A DNA stretch of 9,385 nucleotides from Candidatus Scybalomonas excrementavium (GTDB lineage Bacteria > Bacillota > Clostridia > Lachnospirales > Lachnospiraceae), in contig JADIML010000258.1 in NCBI GenBank assembly GCA_017694765.1, positions 1-9,385 on the forward strand. The letters run 5' to 3'. Shown piece after piece: positions 1 to 6,805 of this stretch (the first letter of the stretch is position 1; each line of letters opens with the position of its first letter). A program made the position numbers and the translations under genes. Under the pieces are notes generated by a model, which worked only from the letters and a program-made list of their open reading frames with translations, made no database searches and was not told where the DNA came from.

Positions 1-59
1 GTTGGTAGAGCACTTGACTTTTAATCAAGTTGTCCGGGGTTCGAATCCCCGATGTCTCA
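1..59 (+). tRNA. tRNA-Lys (anticodon UUU), 5' end cut off by the window edge
   Basis: Decodes AAA/AAG lysine codons. The anticodon arm is visible as stem CTTGA (13-17), loop CTTTTAA (18-24) with anticodon TTT at 20-22, and stem TCAAG (25-29). The T arm is CGGGG / TTCGAAT / CCCCG, ending at 51. The 3' acceptor strand ATGTCTC is 52-58, with discriminator A at 59. No CCA is encoded: the next bases are TGA, so CCA must be added after transcription, as is common in Clostridia. The first ~14 bases (5' acceptor strand and part of the D arm) are missing because the window begins inside the D arm. A break inside a multi-copy tRNA gene is a typical assembly end point. Confidence 0.95.
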
Positions 60-67
60 TGAAATAG

Positions 68-96
68 AAAGCAGGAATTATATTCCTGCTTTTTTT
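68..96 (+). terminator. Intrinsic terminator of the tRNA-Lys transcript
   Basis: A perfect 9-bp stem, AGCAGGAAT (70-78) and ATTCCTGCT (82-90), with a 3-base loop TAT, is followed by a run of T to position 96. Flanking A68-A69 can extend the stem against the first T residues. It lies 10 bases after the tRNA end, so it should close that transcript before the decarboxylase gene. Confidence 0.93.
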
Positions 97-122
97 GTAT
101 TATAGGATTTTGTATGATAGGA
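93..122 (+). repeat. 15-bp tandem duplication in the decarboxylase leader
   Basis: Two adjacent copies, TTTTGTATTATAGGA (93-107) and TTTTGTATGATAGGA (108-122), differ at one base of 15. The first copy starts in the T run of the tRNA terminator; the second supplies the AGGA of the downstream ribosome binding site. Each copy contains a -10-like hexamer (TATTAT, TATGAT), so promoter activity is possible, but I see no good -35 element. Confidence 0.85.
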
Positions 123-135
123 AAGAGATGAAAAA

Positions 136-1644
136 ATGAAACCATATTTGTATAAGAAATTAGTGGCGTATGATGAAGAAAATATTTATCCTTTTCATAT
201 GCCGGGACATAAAAGACAATTACAAAATGATATTAAAAATCCATATAAAATTGATATTACAGAAATAGATGGATTTGATAATTTAAATGATCCTCAAGAT
301 ATTTTAAGAGATTCTATGAAAGCAGCTTCTGAATTTTATGGAACAAAACAGACTTTTTATTTAGTAAATGGTAGTACAGTAGGCATTTTATCTGCAATTT
401 CTGCTGTATGTCATAGAGGGGATAAATTACTTATGACAAGAAACTGTCATAAGGCTGTCTATCATGCTGTCCGTATTTTAGATTTAGAGCCCGTATATTT
501 ACCATTGCATTATATAGAAGAGAAGAAAATGTTTGGTGGAGTCAATGAAGAAAAATTAGAACAATTATTGAAAGAGCATAAAGATATTAAGGCAGTCATT
601 GTGACATCACCTACTTATGAGGGAATTGTTATCAACATAAAACGTATCAAAATGTTAATAAATCCACATAATATTCCATTAATTGTGGATGAAGCTCATG
701 GAGCACATTTTCCATTTTGCGATTATTTTCCTAAAAGTGCAATCAAGCAAGGAGCGGATATTGTAATTCAAAGTTTACATAAGACAATGCCAGCTTTTAC
801 ACAGACAGCGTTGTTACATATATGTTCGAATAGAATACTTCCTCACATCGTGCAAGAATGGATTAGTATGTATCAAAGTAGTAGTCCATCCTATTTATTA
901 ATGGCAGGGATTGAGTATTCTATTTATTATGGCGTAGAAAATAAAAAAGAATTTAAACAGTATTATGAAAGACTTGTGCAATATCGAGAAAAAATAAATC
1001 AATTAAGGCATATCTCATTGTTAAAGAAAGAGGATATAGAACGTTATGGAGGGCATGACTTAGATATTAGTAAACTTGTATTATTTTTTCATAGTACAAA
1101 ATGGACAGGAAATCAGATTAGTGATATTTTATTAAACCAATACAAGATACAAATGGAGATGTCAGAAAGAGATTATATCCTTGCCATTTCTACGATATGT
1201 GATACAAAAGAAGGGTTTGAGCATCTTTATGATGCACTTTATGAGCTGGATCAAATGATTCATTTGGAACTAGATAAGAATGATTGTATTCATATGAAAG
1301 TAAGAGCAAATCAGAGAGTGGAAGTGAATCAGATAGAGATAGAGAAAGAGGAAGTAAGAGATGACGATATAGAAGTAGAGAAAGAAGAATATCGAAGAAA
1401 GTATCGTCCATATGAAGCATCTTTAAAGAAATCTCATTATATATCATTAGAACAATGTAAAAATGAAGTGTGTGGTAGTTATATTTATTTATATCCACCG
1501 GGAAATCCGATTCTTGTTCCGGGAGAAGTGATTGAAGAAGAGCATATAGCGCGTATTTTACAGTATAAAAAGTCAGGATTTTATGTAAAAGGTATTGAAG
1601 AAGCAGGAGATAATTATCATATATTAGTTTTGAAAGAAGATTAG
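136..1644 (+). CDS. Orn/Lys/Arg decarboxylase family, PLP-dependent enzyme (YaaO-like)
   Basis: Fold-type I PLP enzyme of the basic amino-acid decarboxylase family, which turns arginine, lysine or ornithine into polyamine precursors in the cytosol. The substrate cannot be read from sequence. Seen in the 502-aa product: HMPGHK at 21-26, the PLP aspartate/histidine motif DEAHGAH at 185-191, and SLHKT with the likely Schiff-base Lys216. A C-terminal domain carries PPGNPILVPGE at 454-464, typical of this family. Length is close to the ~480 aa of B. subtilis YaaO. An AGGAAAG ribosome binding site (119-125) lies 10 bases before the ATG. Residues 397-420 are a charged tandem repeat between the PLP core and the C-terminal domain. 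YaaO also sits next to tmk in B. subtilis, which supports orthology. The intergenic space after it is 283 bp, so it is probably not strictly co-transcribed with tmk. Confidence 0.92.
   Translation: MKPYLYKKLVAYDEENIYPFHMPGHKRQLQNDIKNPYKIDITEIDGFDNLNDPQDILRDSMKAASEFYGTKQTFYLVNGSTVGILSAISAVCHRGDKLLMTRNCHKAVYHAVRILDLEPVYLPLHYIEEKKMFGGVNEEKLEQLLKEHKDIKAVIVTSPTYEGIVINIKRIKMLINPHNIPLIVDEAHGAHFPFCDYFPKSAIKQGADIVIQSLHKTMPAFTQTALLHICSNRILPHIVQEWISMYQSSSPSYLLMAGIEYSIYYGVENKKEFKQYYERLVQYREKINQLRHISLLKKEDIERYGGHDLDISKLVLFFHSTKWTGNQISDILLNQYKIQMEMSERDYILAISTICDTKEGFEHLYDALYELDQMIHLELDKNDCIHMKVRANQRVEVNQIEIEKEEVRDDDIEVEKEEYRRKYRPYEASLKKSHYISLEQCKNEVCGSYIYLYPPGNPILVPGEVIEEEHIARILQYKKSGFYVKGIEEAGDNYHILVLKED
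1324..1395 (+). repeat. Two 36-bp in-frame units encoding a charged 12-aa tandem repeat
   Basis: Within the decarboxylase, residues 397-408 (VNQIEIEKEEVR) and 409-420 (DDDIEVEKEEYR) align without gaps. They share the core IE-(I/V)-EKEE-(V/Y)-R. The DNA units (1324-1359 and 1360-1395) have diverged at several synonymous and non-synonymous sites, so this is not a very recent duplication. The segment is rich in Glu, Lys and Arg and probably forms an exposed linker. Confidence 0.7.
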
Positions 1645-1680
1645 GAATCGATTAGTTACCTTTTTTTCAATAATAGTTGT

Positions 1681-1724
1681 TAGAAGCTGTGTAGAAGTAG
1701 TTTAGAAACTATATAGAAGAAAGT
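1681..1724 (+). repeat. Four 11-bp phased TAGAAG/TAGAAA repeats
   Basis: The motif starts at 1681 (TAGAAGCTGTG), 1692 (TAGAAGTAGTT), 1703 (TAGAAACTATA) and 1714 (TAGAAGAAAGT). The spacing is exactly 11 bp each time, about one helical turn. The first five bases, TAGAA, are identical in all four copies; the rest of each unit varies. It lies about 26 bp upstream of an extended -10-like sequence and 204 bp upstream of tmk. Confidence 0.75.
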
Positions 1725-1827
1725 ATTCCTATGATTCTATTCGGATTCATGTTAAAATAAAATAGCTATGATATGGCTCAATAAAGAATCAATAAAATGA
1801 GCAAATAGAAATTAAGGTGAAAGTCTA

Positions 1828-1856
1828 TATACAAAAATGTATAAATAATATATAAT
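1828..1856 (+). promoter_or_regulatory. Candidate sigma-A promoter for tmk
   Basis: TATACA (1828-1833, 4 of 6 matches to TTGACA), a 17-bp spacer, then a perfect TATAAT (1851-1856). This would start transcription near 1863 and give a leader of about 65 nt before tmk. The region is so AT-rich that -10-like hexamers are expected by chance, so this is only a candidate. Confidence 0.4.
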
Positions 1857-1927
1857 AATATATAAAAATATACAAAGAACATGATAGATGTTAAAGGATA
1901 CGATAAAAGCAGAAAGAGGATTTTAAG

Positions 1928-2554
1928 ATGCAAGGAATATTAATATCCATAGAAGGACCAGATGGTGCTGGAAAAACAACACAGATTTCGTTATTAAAAC
2001 AATATTTAGAACAAAAAGGTTTTTCATGTATTTTAACGAGAGAACCAGGTGGAACGAAGATTAGTGAGAAAATACGTCATCTTATTCTTGATAAGGAGAA
2101 TAGTAAGATGGGGGCAGTAACAGAAATGCTTTTATATTCTGCAGCAAGAGCACAGCTTGTTCACGAAGTGATACGTCCAGCATTAGAGGAAGGAAAAGTA
2201 ATTATTTGTGATCGATATGTAGATTCTTCAGCTGTTTATCAAGGAATTGCAAGAAATTTAGGTGTGGATACTGTATATGAAGTAAATGAATATGCGATAC
2301 AAGGAATTTGGCCAGATCTTACGATCCATTTAGATTTAGAAGCAGAGGAAGGAATTCGAAGAAAGAAAAATCAAACAGAACTCGATCGAATGGAATTAGA
2401 AACAATGGATTTTCATAAAAAAGTATGTGAAGGATATCGCACATTAGCAAAGCGCAATCCAGATAGAATTAAAACGATAAATGCAATGTTATCTGTAGAA
2501 GAGATTCATGAAGCGATCAAAAAACAATTAGAGTTTGTTATAAAAAATAGATAA
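1928..2554 (+). CDS. tmk: dTMP kinase (thymidylate kinase)
   Basis: Cytosolic enzyme that phosphorylates dTMP to dTDP with ATP, an essential step in dTTP supply for DNA synthesis. The 208-aa product has the usual family length. Seen: P-loop GPDGAGKTT at 10-18, the TREPGG motif at 37-42 (thymidylate kinase signature region), the DRY motif at 95-97 followed by DSSAVYQG, and an Arg-rich LID segment around 144-154. An AGAGGA ribosome binding site (1915-1920) lies 7 bases before the ATG, and the start matches family N-termini (GILISIEG). It is followed by holB after 82 bp. In B. subtilis yaaQ/darA and yaaR lie in that gap; here no gene fits. Confidence 0.97.
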   Translation: MQGILISIEGPDGAGKTTQISLLKQYLEQKGFSCILTREPGGTKISEKIRHLILDKENSKMGAVTEMLLYSAARAQLVHEVIRPALEEGKVIICDRYVDSSAVYQGIARNLGVDTVYEVNEYAIQGIWPDLTIHLDLEAEEGIRRKKNQTELDRMELETMDFHKKVCEGYRTLAKRNPDRIKTINAMLSVEEIHEAIKKQLEFVIKNR

Positions 2555-2636
2555 AAAACAGTATGCGATAAAAAGTAAAATTTTTTATTACAAATAGTTT
2601 CAATGCGAATATTTTCATAGAAGGCGAGGGTAAGTT

Positions 2637-3623
2637 ATGGCAGATTTTCATGATATAGTTGGACATGAGCAACTCATTGAGCATATGAAGCATGCAATAC
2701 AAATGAAGAAGGTATCTCATGCTTATCTGATACAAGGAGATTATGATAGTGGAAAGAAGATGATAGCTACTGTATTCGCTAAGACATTACAATGTGAGAA
2801 AAAAGGAAACGAGCCTTGCAATCAATGTACATCGTGTATGCAAGTGGACTCTGGAAATCATCCAGATATTATCTATGTAAGCCATGAAAAGCCAGCTTCC
2901 ATTGGGATTGATGATGTGCGTTTACAAATAAATGGAAGTATTCAAGTAAAACCATATAGCAGTGAATATAAAGTGTATATTGTAGATGAAGCAGAAAAGA
3001 TGACAACGGAAGCACAAAATGCAATTTTAAAGACAATTGAAGAGCCTCCGACATATGCAATTATTATTTTGTTGGTTACAAATATTGGAAAAATACTTCC
3101 TACCATTTTATCGAGATGTGTATTGCTTCAAATAAAGCCTGTGCAAGATGAAAAGATTAAAAAGCATTTACTTTCTTTAGGAATTGAAGAAGAAAAAGCA
3201 GACTTTAGCACATCTTTTGCAATGGGAAATGTAGGAAAAGCGATAAAAGTCGCTACATCAGAAGAGTTTCAATCGATTAAAAATGATTGTATTCAGTTAT
3301 TAAAATCCGTAAAAAATATGGAAGTTTATGAACTGATAACAAAAAGCAAAGAATTAGTGCAGTATAAGTTACAAGTATATGATTATTTAGATTTTATATT
3401 GATGTGGTATCGTGATATATTAATGGTAAAGGCAACAAGAAATGCCAATAATCTCATTTACCAAGAAGAATATAGAGCACTAAAGGAGAGTGCAACAAGA
3501 AGTTCTTATGAAGGAATTCAGACAATTATAGAAGAAATTGAGAGAGCAAAAGTAAGGCTTTATGCAAATGTTAATTTTGAATTAGCAATGGAATTACTTT
3601 GGTTGGCAATAAAGGAAAATTAG
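2637..3623 (+). CDS. holB: DNA polymerase III delta' subunit (clamp-loader component)
   Basis: AAA+ subunit of the replicative clamp loader, which opens and places the beta clamp on DNA at the replication fork. The 328-aa product shows a degenerate P-loop GDYDSGKK at 34-41, where the usual Thr/Ser after the Lys is Lys41. It also has a zinc-module Cys set (C53, C61, C64, C67), Walker B-like VYIVDEAEK at 113-121, a TEAQNAILKTIEEPP segment at 124-138, and the SRC motif at 159-161. SRC places the arginine finger used on the neighbouring subunit. The P-loop change suggests this subunit may not hydrolyse ATP itself, as is known for the E. coli delta'. The ribosome binding site is GAGGG (2626-2630). 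The stop codon is 17 bp before ricT, so the two are probably in one operon. Confidence 0.95.
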   Translation: MADFHDIVGHEQLIEHMKHAIQMKKVSHAYLIQGDYDSGKKMIATVFAKTLQCEKKGNEPCNQCTSCMQVDSGNHPDIIYVSHEKPASIGIDDVRLQINGSIQVKPYSSEYKVYIVDEAEKMTTEAQNAILKTIEEPPTYAIIILLVTNIGKILPTILSRCVLLQIKPVQDEKIKKHLLSLGIEEEKADFSTSFAMGNVGKAIKVATSEEFQSIKNDCIQLLKSVKNMEVYELITKSKELVQYKLQVYDYLDFILMWYRDILMVKATRNANNLIYQEEYRALKESATRSSYEGIQTIIEEIERAKVRLYANVNFELAMELLWLAIKEN

Positions 3624-3640
3624 TAAGGAGAATTGTTATT

Positions 3641-4543
3641 ATGGTAGAAGTAATTGGTGTTCGGTTTCGAGAAACTGGAAAAATTTATTTTTTTGATCCA
3701 AAAGATATGCAAATTGAAGTAGGACAAAGTGTTATTGTAGAAACAGCACGTGGAATTGAGTATGGTGCAGTTGTAATTGGCAGAAGGGAAATCACAAAGG
3801 AAAAAGTGATTAGTACACTAAAGCCTGTTATTCGTATTGCAACAGAAGAAGATAATGAGATTCAAAAAGAAAATAAAAGAAAAAGCAAAGAAGCGATGCG
3901 AATTTGTCATGAAAAAATTCGAAAACATGGGTTGGAAATGAAATTAATCGATGCAGAGTACACATTTGATAATAATAAAGTATTGTTTTATTTTACAGCA
4001 GATGGAAGAATTGATTTTCGTGAGTTAGTGAAAGATTTAGCAGCTGTATTTAAAACAAGGATTGAGTTAAGACAGATAGGAGTTCGTGATGAGACAAAGA
4101 TTCTTGGAGGGCTTGGAATCTGTGGTAGAGTGCTTTGTTGTCATTCCTATTTATCAGAATTTGCACCAGTATCCATTAAAATGGCAAAGGAACAAAATCT
4201 ATCTTTAAATCCAACAAAAATTTCAGGTGTTTGTGGGCGACTTATGTGCTGTTTAAAAAATGAGCAAGAGACATATGAATATTTAAATGATAGACTTCCA
4301 AATGTTGGAGATATTGTAAAAACAATGGATGGATGTTCTGGTGAAGTGCATAGTATCAATGTTTTACGACAGAAGATAAAAGTAATTGTAACAGATGAAA
4401 ATGGTGATAAAGATATTAAAGAATATTTGGCAGACGAATTGACATTTAAACCAAAGAAGAAAAAAGAACGGATTCATATTTCTGATGAAGAGTTAAAGGC
4501 GTTAGAAGAGTTAGAACGTCAGGAAGGAAAATCAAAATTATAA
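3641..4543 (+). CDS. ricT: PSP1-domain protein RicT/YaaT
   Basis: Homologue of B. subtilis RicT (YaaT). RicT forms the RicAFT complex, which carries iron-sulfur clusters, helps RNase Y mature mRNAs and affects sporulation, competence and biofilm formation. The PSP1 domain spans roughly residues 55-150. The family's Cys signature is intact: C161, C166-C167, C198 and C203-C204, in GICGRVLCC and GVCGRLMCC contexts. The N-terminus VEVIGVRFRETGKIYFF is typical. I chose the ATG at 3641 (300 aa) because AAGGAG (3625-3630) sits 10 bases upstream. A TTG at 3599 would lengthen the protein by 14 residues inside holB and lacks a comparable site. The C-terminal tail after about 270 is Lys/Glu-rich. The stop overlaps the yabB start, implying translational coupling. 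Confidence 0.93.
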   Translation: MVEVIGVRFRETGKIYFFDPKDMQIEVGQSVIVETARGIEYGAVVIGRREITKEKVISTLKPVIRIATEEDNEIQKENKRKSKEAMRICHEKIRKHGLEMKLIDAEYTFDNNKVLFYFTADGRIDFRELVKDLAAVFKTRIELRQIGVRDETKILGGLGICGRVLCCHSYLSEFAPVSIKMAKEQNLSLNPTKISGVCGRLMCCLKNEQETYEYLNDRLPNVGDIVKTMDGCSGEVHSINVLRQKIKVIVTDENGDKDIKEYLADELTFKPKKKKERIHISDEELKALEELERQEGKSKL

Positions 4544-5301
4544 TGAAAGTACAACTTTTAGATCATGAAAGAATCGATGAACTCCATATTAAAGGGTATC
4601 AGATTATACAAAGTCAAGAGAGATTTTGTTTTGGAATGGATGCAGTGCTGTTATCTGATTTTGTAAGAGGAAAAGTAGGGGCAAATGTTCTTGATATGGG
4701 AACTGGTACAGCAATTATCCCGATTCTTTTGGAAGCAAAGGAAAAAGGAGAGCAATTTGTCGCTTTAGAAATCCAACATGAAAGTGTAGATATGGCCAGA
4801 AGAAGTGTAGAGTTAAATGGTCTTCAAGATAAGATTCAAGTGGTAGAAGGGGATATCAAAGAGGCTTCCAAGTTAATGAAAGCCTCTTCTTTTGATATTG
4901 TTACATGTAATCCCCCCTATATGAATTCTAATCATGGAATTACAAACCCAGAGCTTCCAAAAGCCATTGCAAGACATGAGATTTTATGTACATTAGAAGA
5001 TGTGATACGAGAAGGGGCTAAATTAACGAAACAAAAGGGAAGTTTTTATTTAATTCATAGACCATTTCGATTAGCAGAAATTGTGGGATTATTATTACAA
5101 TACAAGATGGAACCAAAGAGAATGAGGCTTGTCTATCCTTATGTGGATAAAGAACCCAATATGGTAATGATAGAGGCTGTAAAAGGAGGAAAATCTAGAA
5201 TACAAGTAGAGTCGCCACTTATTGTCTATGAAAAAGATGGAACATATACAGAGGAAATCTATAAAATTTATGGAATCAATTCAGAAAAACCAATGGAATA
5301 A
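4543..5301 (+). CDS. YabB/TrmN6-type SAM-dependent N6-adenine methyltransferase
   Basis: Rossmann-fold class I methyltransferase. The family includes E. coli TrmN6, which methylates A37 of tRNA-Val, and B. subtilis YabB; the exact RNA target here is inferred. In the 252-aa product the SAM loop VLDMGTGTAIIP is at 49-60, and the catalytic NPPY of amino-methyltransferases is at 123-126. The family's FGMDAVLL segment (30-37) precedes them. The ATG shares its A with the ricT stop (TAATG, 1-bp overlap), so translation is likely coupled; AGGAAGGA (4521-4528) may help. It precedes rsmI, as in B. subtilis, although the small GIY-YIG gene yazA that usually lies between is absent. The following gap is 60 bp. 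Confidence 0.9.
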   Translation: MKVQLLDHERIDELHIKGYQIIQSQERFCFGMDAVLLSDFVRGKVGANVLDMGTGTAIIPILLEAKEKGEQFVALEIQHESVDMARRSVELNGLQDKIQVVEGDIKEASKLMKASSFDIVTCNPPYMNSNHGITNPELPKAIARHEILCTLEDVIREGAKLTKQKGSFYLIHRPFRLAEIVGLLLQYKMEPKRMRLVYPYVDKEPNMVMIEAVKGGKSRIQVESPLIVYEKDGTYTEEIYKIYGINSEKPME

Positions 5302-5361
5302 AGAGATTGAATAGTGATAAGAGAAGACAAAGAGATCGAAAGGAGAGTGGCATAAAGAAAG

Positions 5362-6216
5362 ATGGCAGGAACATTATATTTATGTGCGACACCAATTGGC
5401 AATTTAGAAGATATAACATATCGTGTTGTACGAGTATTACATGAAGTAGATTTAATTGCAGCAGAAGATACAAGACATACGATTAAGTTATTAAATCATT
5501 TTGAAATTAAGACACCTATGACGAGTTATCATGAGTTTAATAAGTATGATAAAGCCGATTATTTAGTGACAAAATTATTGGAAGGACAACATATAGCAGT
5601 TGTAACAGATGCAGGGACACCGGGTATTTCCGATCCAGGAGAGGTGCTTGTGCAAAAAGCTCATGAAGCAGGCATTACAGTAACTTCTCTTCCGGGAGCT
5701 TGTGCTTGTATTACTGCACTTACAATGTCTGGGAGAGAAACGAGAAGATTTTGTTTTGAAGCATTTCTTCCAGCAGATAAAAAAGAGAGAAAGCTAATTT
5801 TAGAAGAATTAAAAGAAGAAACGCGAACAACGATTCTCTATGAAGCACCTCATCGATTATTAAAAACAGTAAAAGAATTGTTAGAGGTATTAGGAGATAG
5901 AAAGGTAACGCTTTGCAGAGAACTGACGAAAAAACATGAAACAGCTTTTTTAACAACATTATCCGGTATTTTGGAATTTTATAAAGAGGAAGATCCGAAA
6001 GGAGAATGTGTCTTAGTCATGGAAGGTGCTAATAAAGAAGAGTTAATAAAGCAAGAACAAGAATCTTTCTTATCTATGAGTTTCACATCACACTTAGAAT
6101 ATTATTTGGAACTTGGACAAGATAAAAAGTCGGCGATGAAACGAATGGCAAAAGATCGAGGAATCTCAAAAAGAGAGGTTTACCAAAAATTACTAGAAGA
6201 GGGAAATAGGGAGTAA
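5362..6216 (+). CDS. rsmI: 16S rRNA (cytidine(1402)-2'-O)-methyltransferase RsmI
   Basis: Tetrapyrrole-methylase-fold enzyme that 2'-O-methylates C1402 of 16S rRNA in the ribosomal P site, using SAM. The 284-aa product fits the family length. Seen: LYLCATPIGNLEDI at 5-18, AEDTR at 34-38, TDAGTPGISDPG at 82-93 and PGACACITAL at 111-120, all classic RsmI blocks. A C-terminal helical region around 235-284 includes DKKSAMKRMAKDRGISKREV, the usual helix-turn-helix-like tail. An in-frame TAA at 5353-5355 rules out any start upstream of 5356. The only strong Shine-Dalgarno, AAAGGAG (5339-5345), is 16 bases from the ATG, longer than usual. Either the weak AAAGAAAG just before the ATG is used or expression is modest. 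Confidence 0.96.
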   Translation: MAGTLYLCATPIGNLEDITYRVVRVLHEVDLIAAEDTRHTIKLLNHFEIKTPMTSYHEFNKYDKADYLVTKLLEGQHIAVVTDAGTPGISDPGEVLVQKAHEAGITVTSLPGACACITALTMSGRETRRFCFEAFLPADKKERKLILEELKEETRTTILYEAPHRLLKTVKELLEVLGDRKVTLCRELTKKHETAFLTTLSGILEFYKEEDPKGECVLVMEGANKEELIKQEQESFLSMSFTSHLEYYLELGQDKKSAMKRMAKDRGISKREVYQKLLEEGNRE

Positions 6217-6287
6217 AGAAGTGAGTTCTTGGCTTAAACTCATAATAGTTTCTATTTTTTAATAGGAAAAATAAGGGATTTTTATGA

Positions 6288-6316
6288 TTGACATTCTTTT
6301 TCCACTATGTTATCTT
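6288..6316 (+). promoter_or_regulatory. Candidate sigma-A promoter of the abrB-type gene
   Basis: A perfect TTGACA (6288-6293), a 17-bp spacer, then TATCTT (6311-6316, 4 of 6 matches to TATAAT). Transcription would start near 6323, giving a leader of about 40 nt before the ATG at 6363. This fits an independently transcribed regulator that also has its own terminator. Confidence 0.55.
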
Positions 6317-6362
6317 TTTTTGGTATCATAATAATTCGTAGAATAAGGAGGAAAAAGAAAAG

Positions 6363-6626
6363 ATGAAGAGTACGGGCATTGTAAGAAAACTCGATGAATT
6401 AGGCAGAATCACATTGCCAATTGAATTAAGACGTAATCTAAATGTAAATGAACGTGATCCATTAGAAATTTTCGTAGATGATGATAAAATTATTTTAACA
6501 AAATATAATCCAAGTGATATATTTACAGGTGAAATGGAAGATTTAGTAGAATACTGTGGGAAAAAAGTATCAAAACAATCTATCTTAGAACTTGTAAGAT
6601 TAGCTGGTTTAAAAGTAGTTGAATAA
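6363..6626 (+). CDS. abrB: AbrB-type transition-state regulator
   Basis: Small DNA-binding protein of the AbrB/SpoVT family. In B. subtilis AbrB represses stationary-phase and sporulation-related genes during growth and is itself repressed by Spo0A. The 87-aa product has the swapped-hairpin N-terminal domain: KSTGIVRKLDELGRITLPIE (2-21) is very close to B. subtilis AbrB, followed by LRRNLNV and DPLEIFVDDDKIIL to about 45. The C-terminal 40 residues are a separate oligomerisation-type region with one Cys (C65). AAGGAGG (6345-6351) is a near-perfect ribosome binding site, 11 bases before the ATG. The position after rsmI matches B. subtilis, where abrB follows yabC. Its own promoter and a strong terminator make it a monocistronic unit. 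The target genes here are unknown. Confidence 0.9.
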   Translation: MKSTGIVRKLDELGRITLPIELRRNLNVNERDPLEIFVDDDKIILTKYNPSDIFTGEMEDLVEYCGKKVSKQSILELVRLAGLKVVE

Positions 6627-6647
6627 ATAGAAATAAAAAATATTTAG

Positions 6648-6680
6648 GCTATCATAAGATTTTCTTATGATAGCTTTTTT
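6648..6680 (+). terminator. Intrinsic terminator of abrB
   Basis: A perfect 12-bp stem, GCTATCATAAGA (6648-6659) and TCTTATGATAGC (6663-6674), has loop TTT and is followed by six T (6675-6680). It begins 22 bases after the abrB stop and is the strongest terminator in the window. Confidence 0.96.
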
Positions 6681-6805
6681 GCATGATAGGAAATTCCTCT
6701 TAATGAGTTATTTTTATAATGTGTTGTCTTTGTTCCTATTGAAATTCAAGAATGGAACAGGTTTTTTTGTCATATATATTAAGGAAAAAGAAAAAGGGAA
6801 GTCTT

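Larger units (their letters stand above)
1645..1927. other. 283-bp AT-rich intergenic region, decarboxylase to tmk
   Basis: No coding sequence or convincing intrinsic terminator is visible. It holds four phased copies of a TAGAAG-type motif (1681-1724), an extended -10-like TGTTAAAAT (1750-1758) next to an imperfect inverted repeat (ATGATTC 1731-1737, GATTCAT 1744-1750), and a better promoter candidate at 1828-1856. The stretch around 1826-1876 is almost purely A/T and should melt easily. Confidence 0.7.

Noticed and set aside
1190..1498. Reverse-strand open frame inside the decarboxylase
   Set aside because: It is a Leu/Ser-rich reading of the opposite strand of the Glu/Lys-rich repeat; it has no ribosome binding site or conserved feature.
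2566..2592. AT-only stem (TAAAAA/TTTTTTA) between tmk and holB as a terminator
   Set aside because: It has no G/C pairs in the stem; pairing of A and T runs is expected by chance in this composition.
3599..3640. Longer RicT from a TTG at 3599
   Set aside because: It lies inside the end of holB, whereas the ATG at 3641 has AAGGAG at a good distance and begins the conserved sequence.
5347..5355. Two-codon frame GTG-GCA-TAA just before rsmI as a leader peptide
   Set aside because: The GTG is one base after the Shine-Dalgarno sequence, too close to be used; it only serves to rule out an earlier rsmI start.
6221..6260. Hairpin TGAGTT/AACTCA after rsmI as an intrinsic terminator
   Set aside because: The stem is only 6 bp with a 9-base loop, and the T-rich run begins about 12 bases after the stem, so it does not fit the normal pattern.
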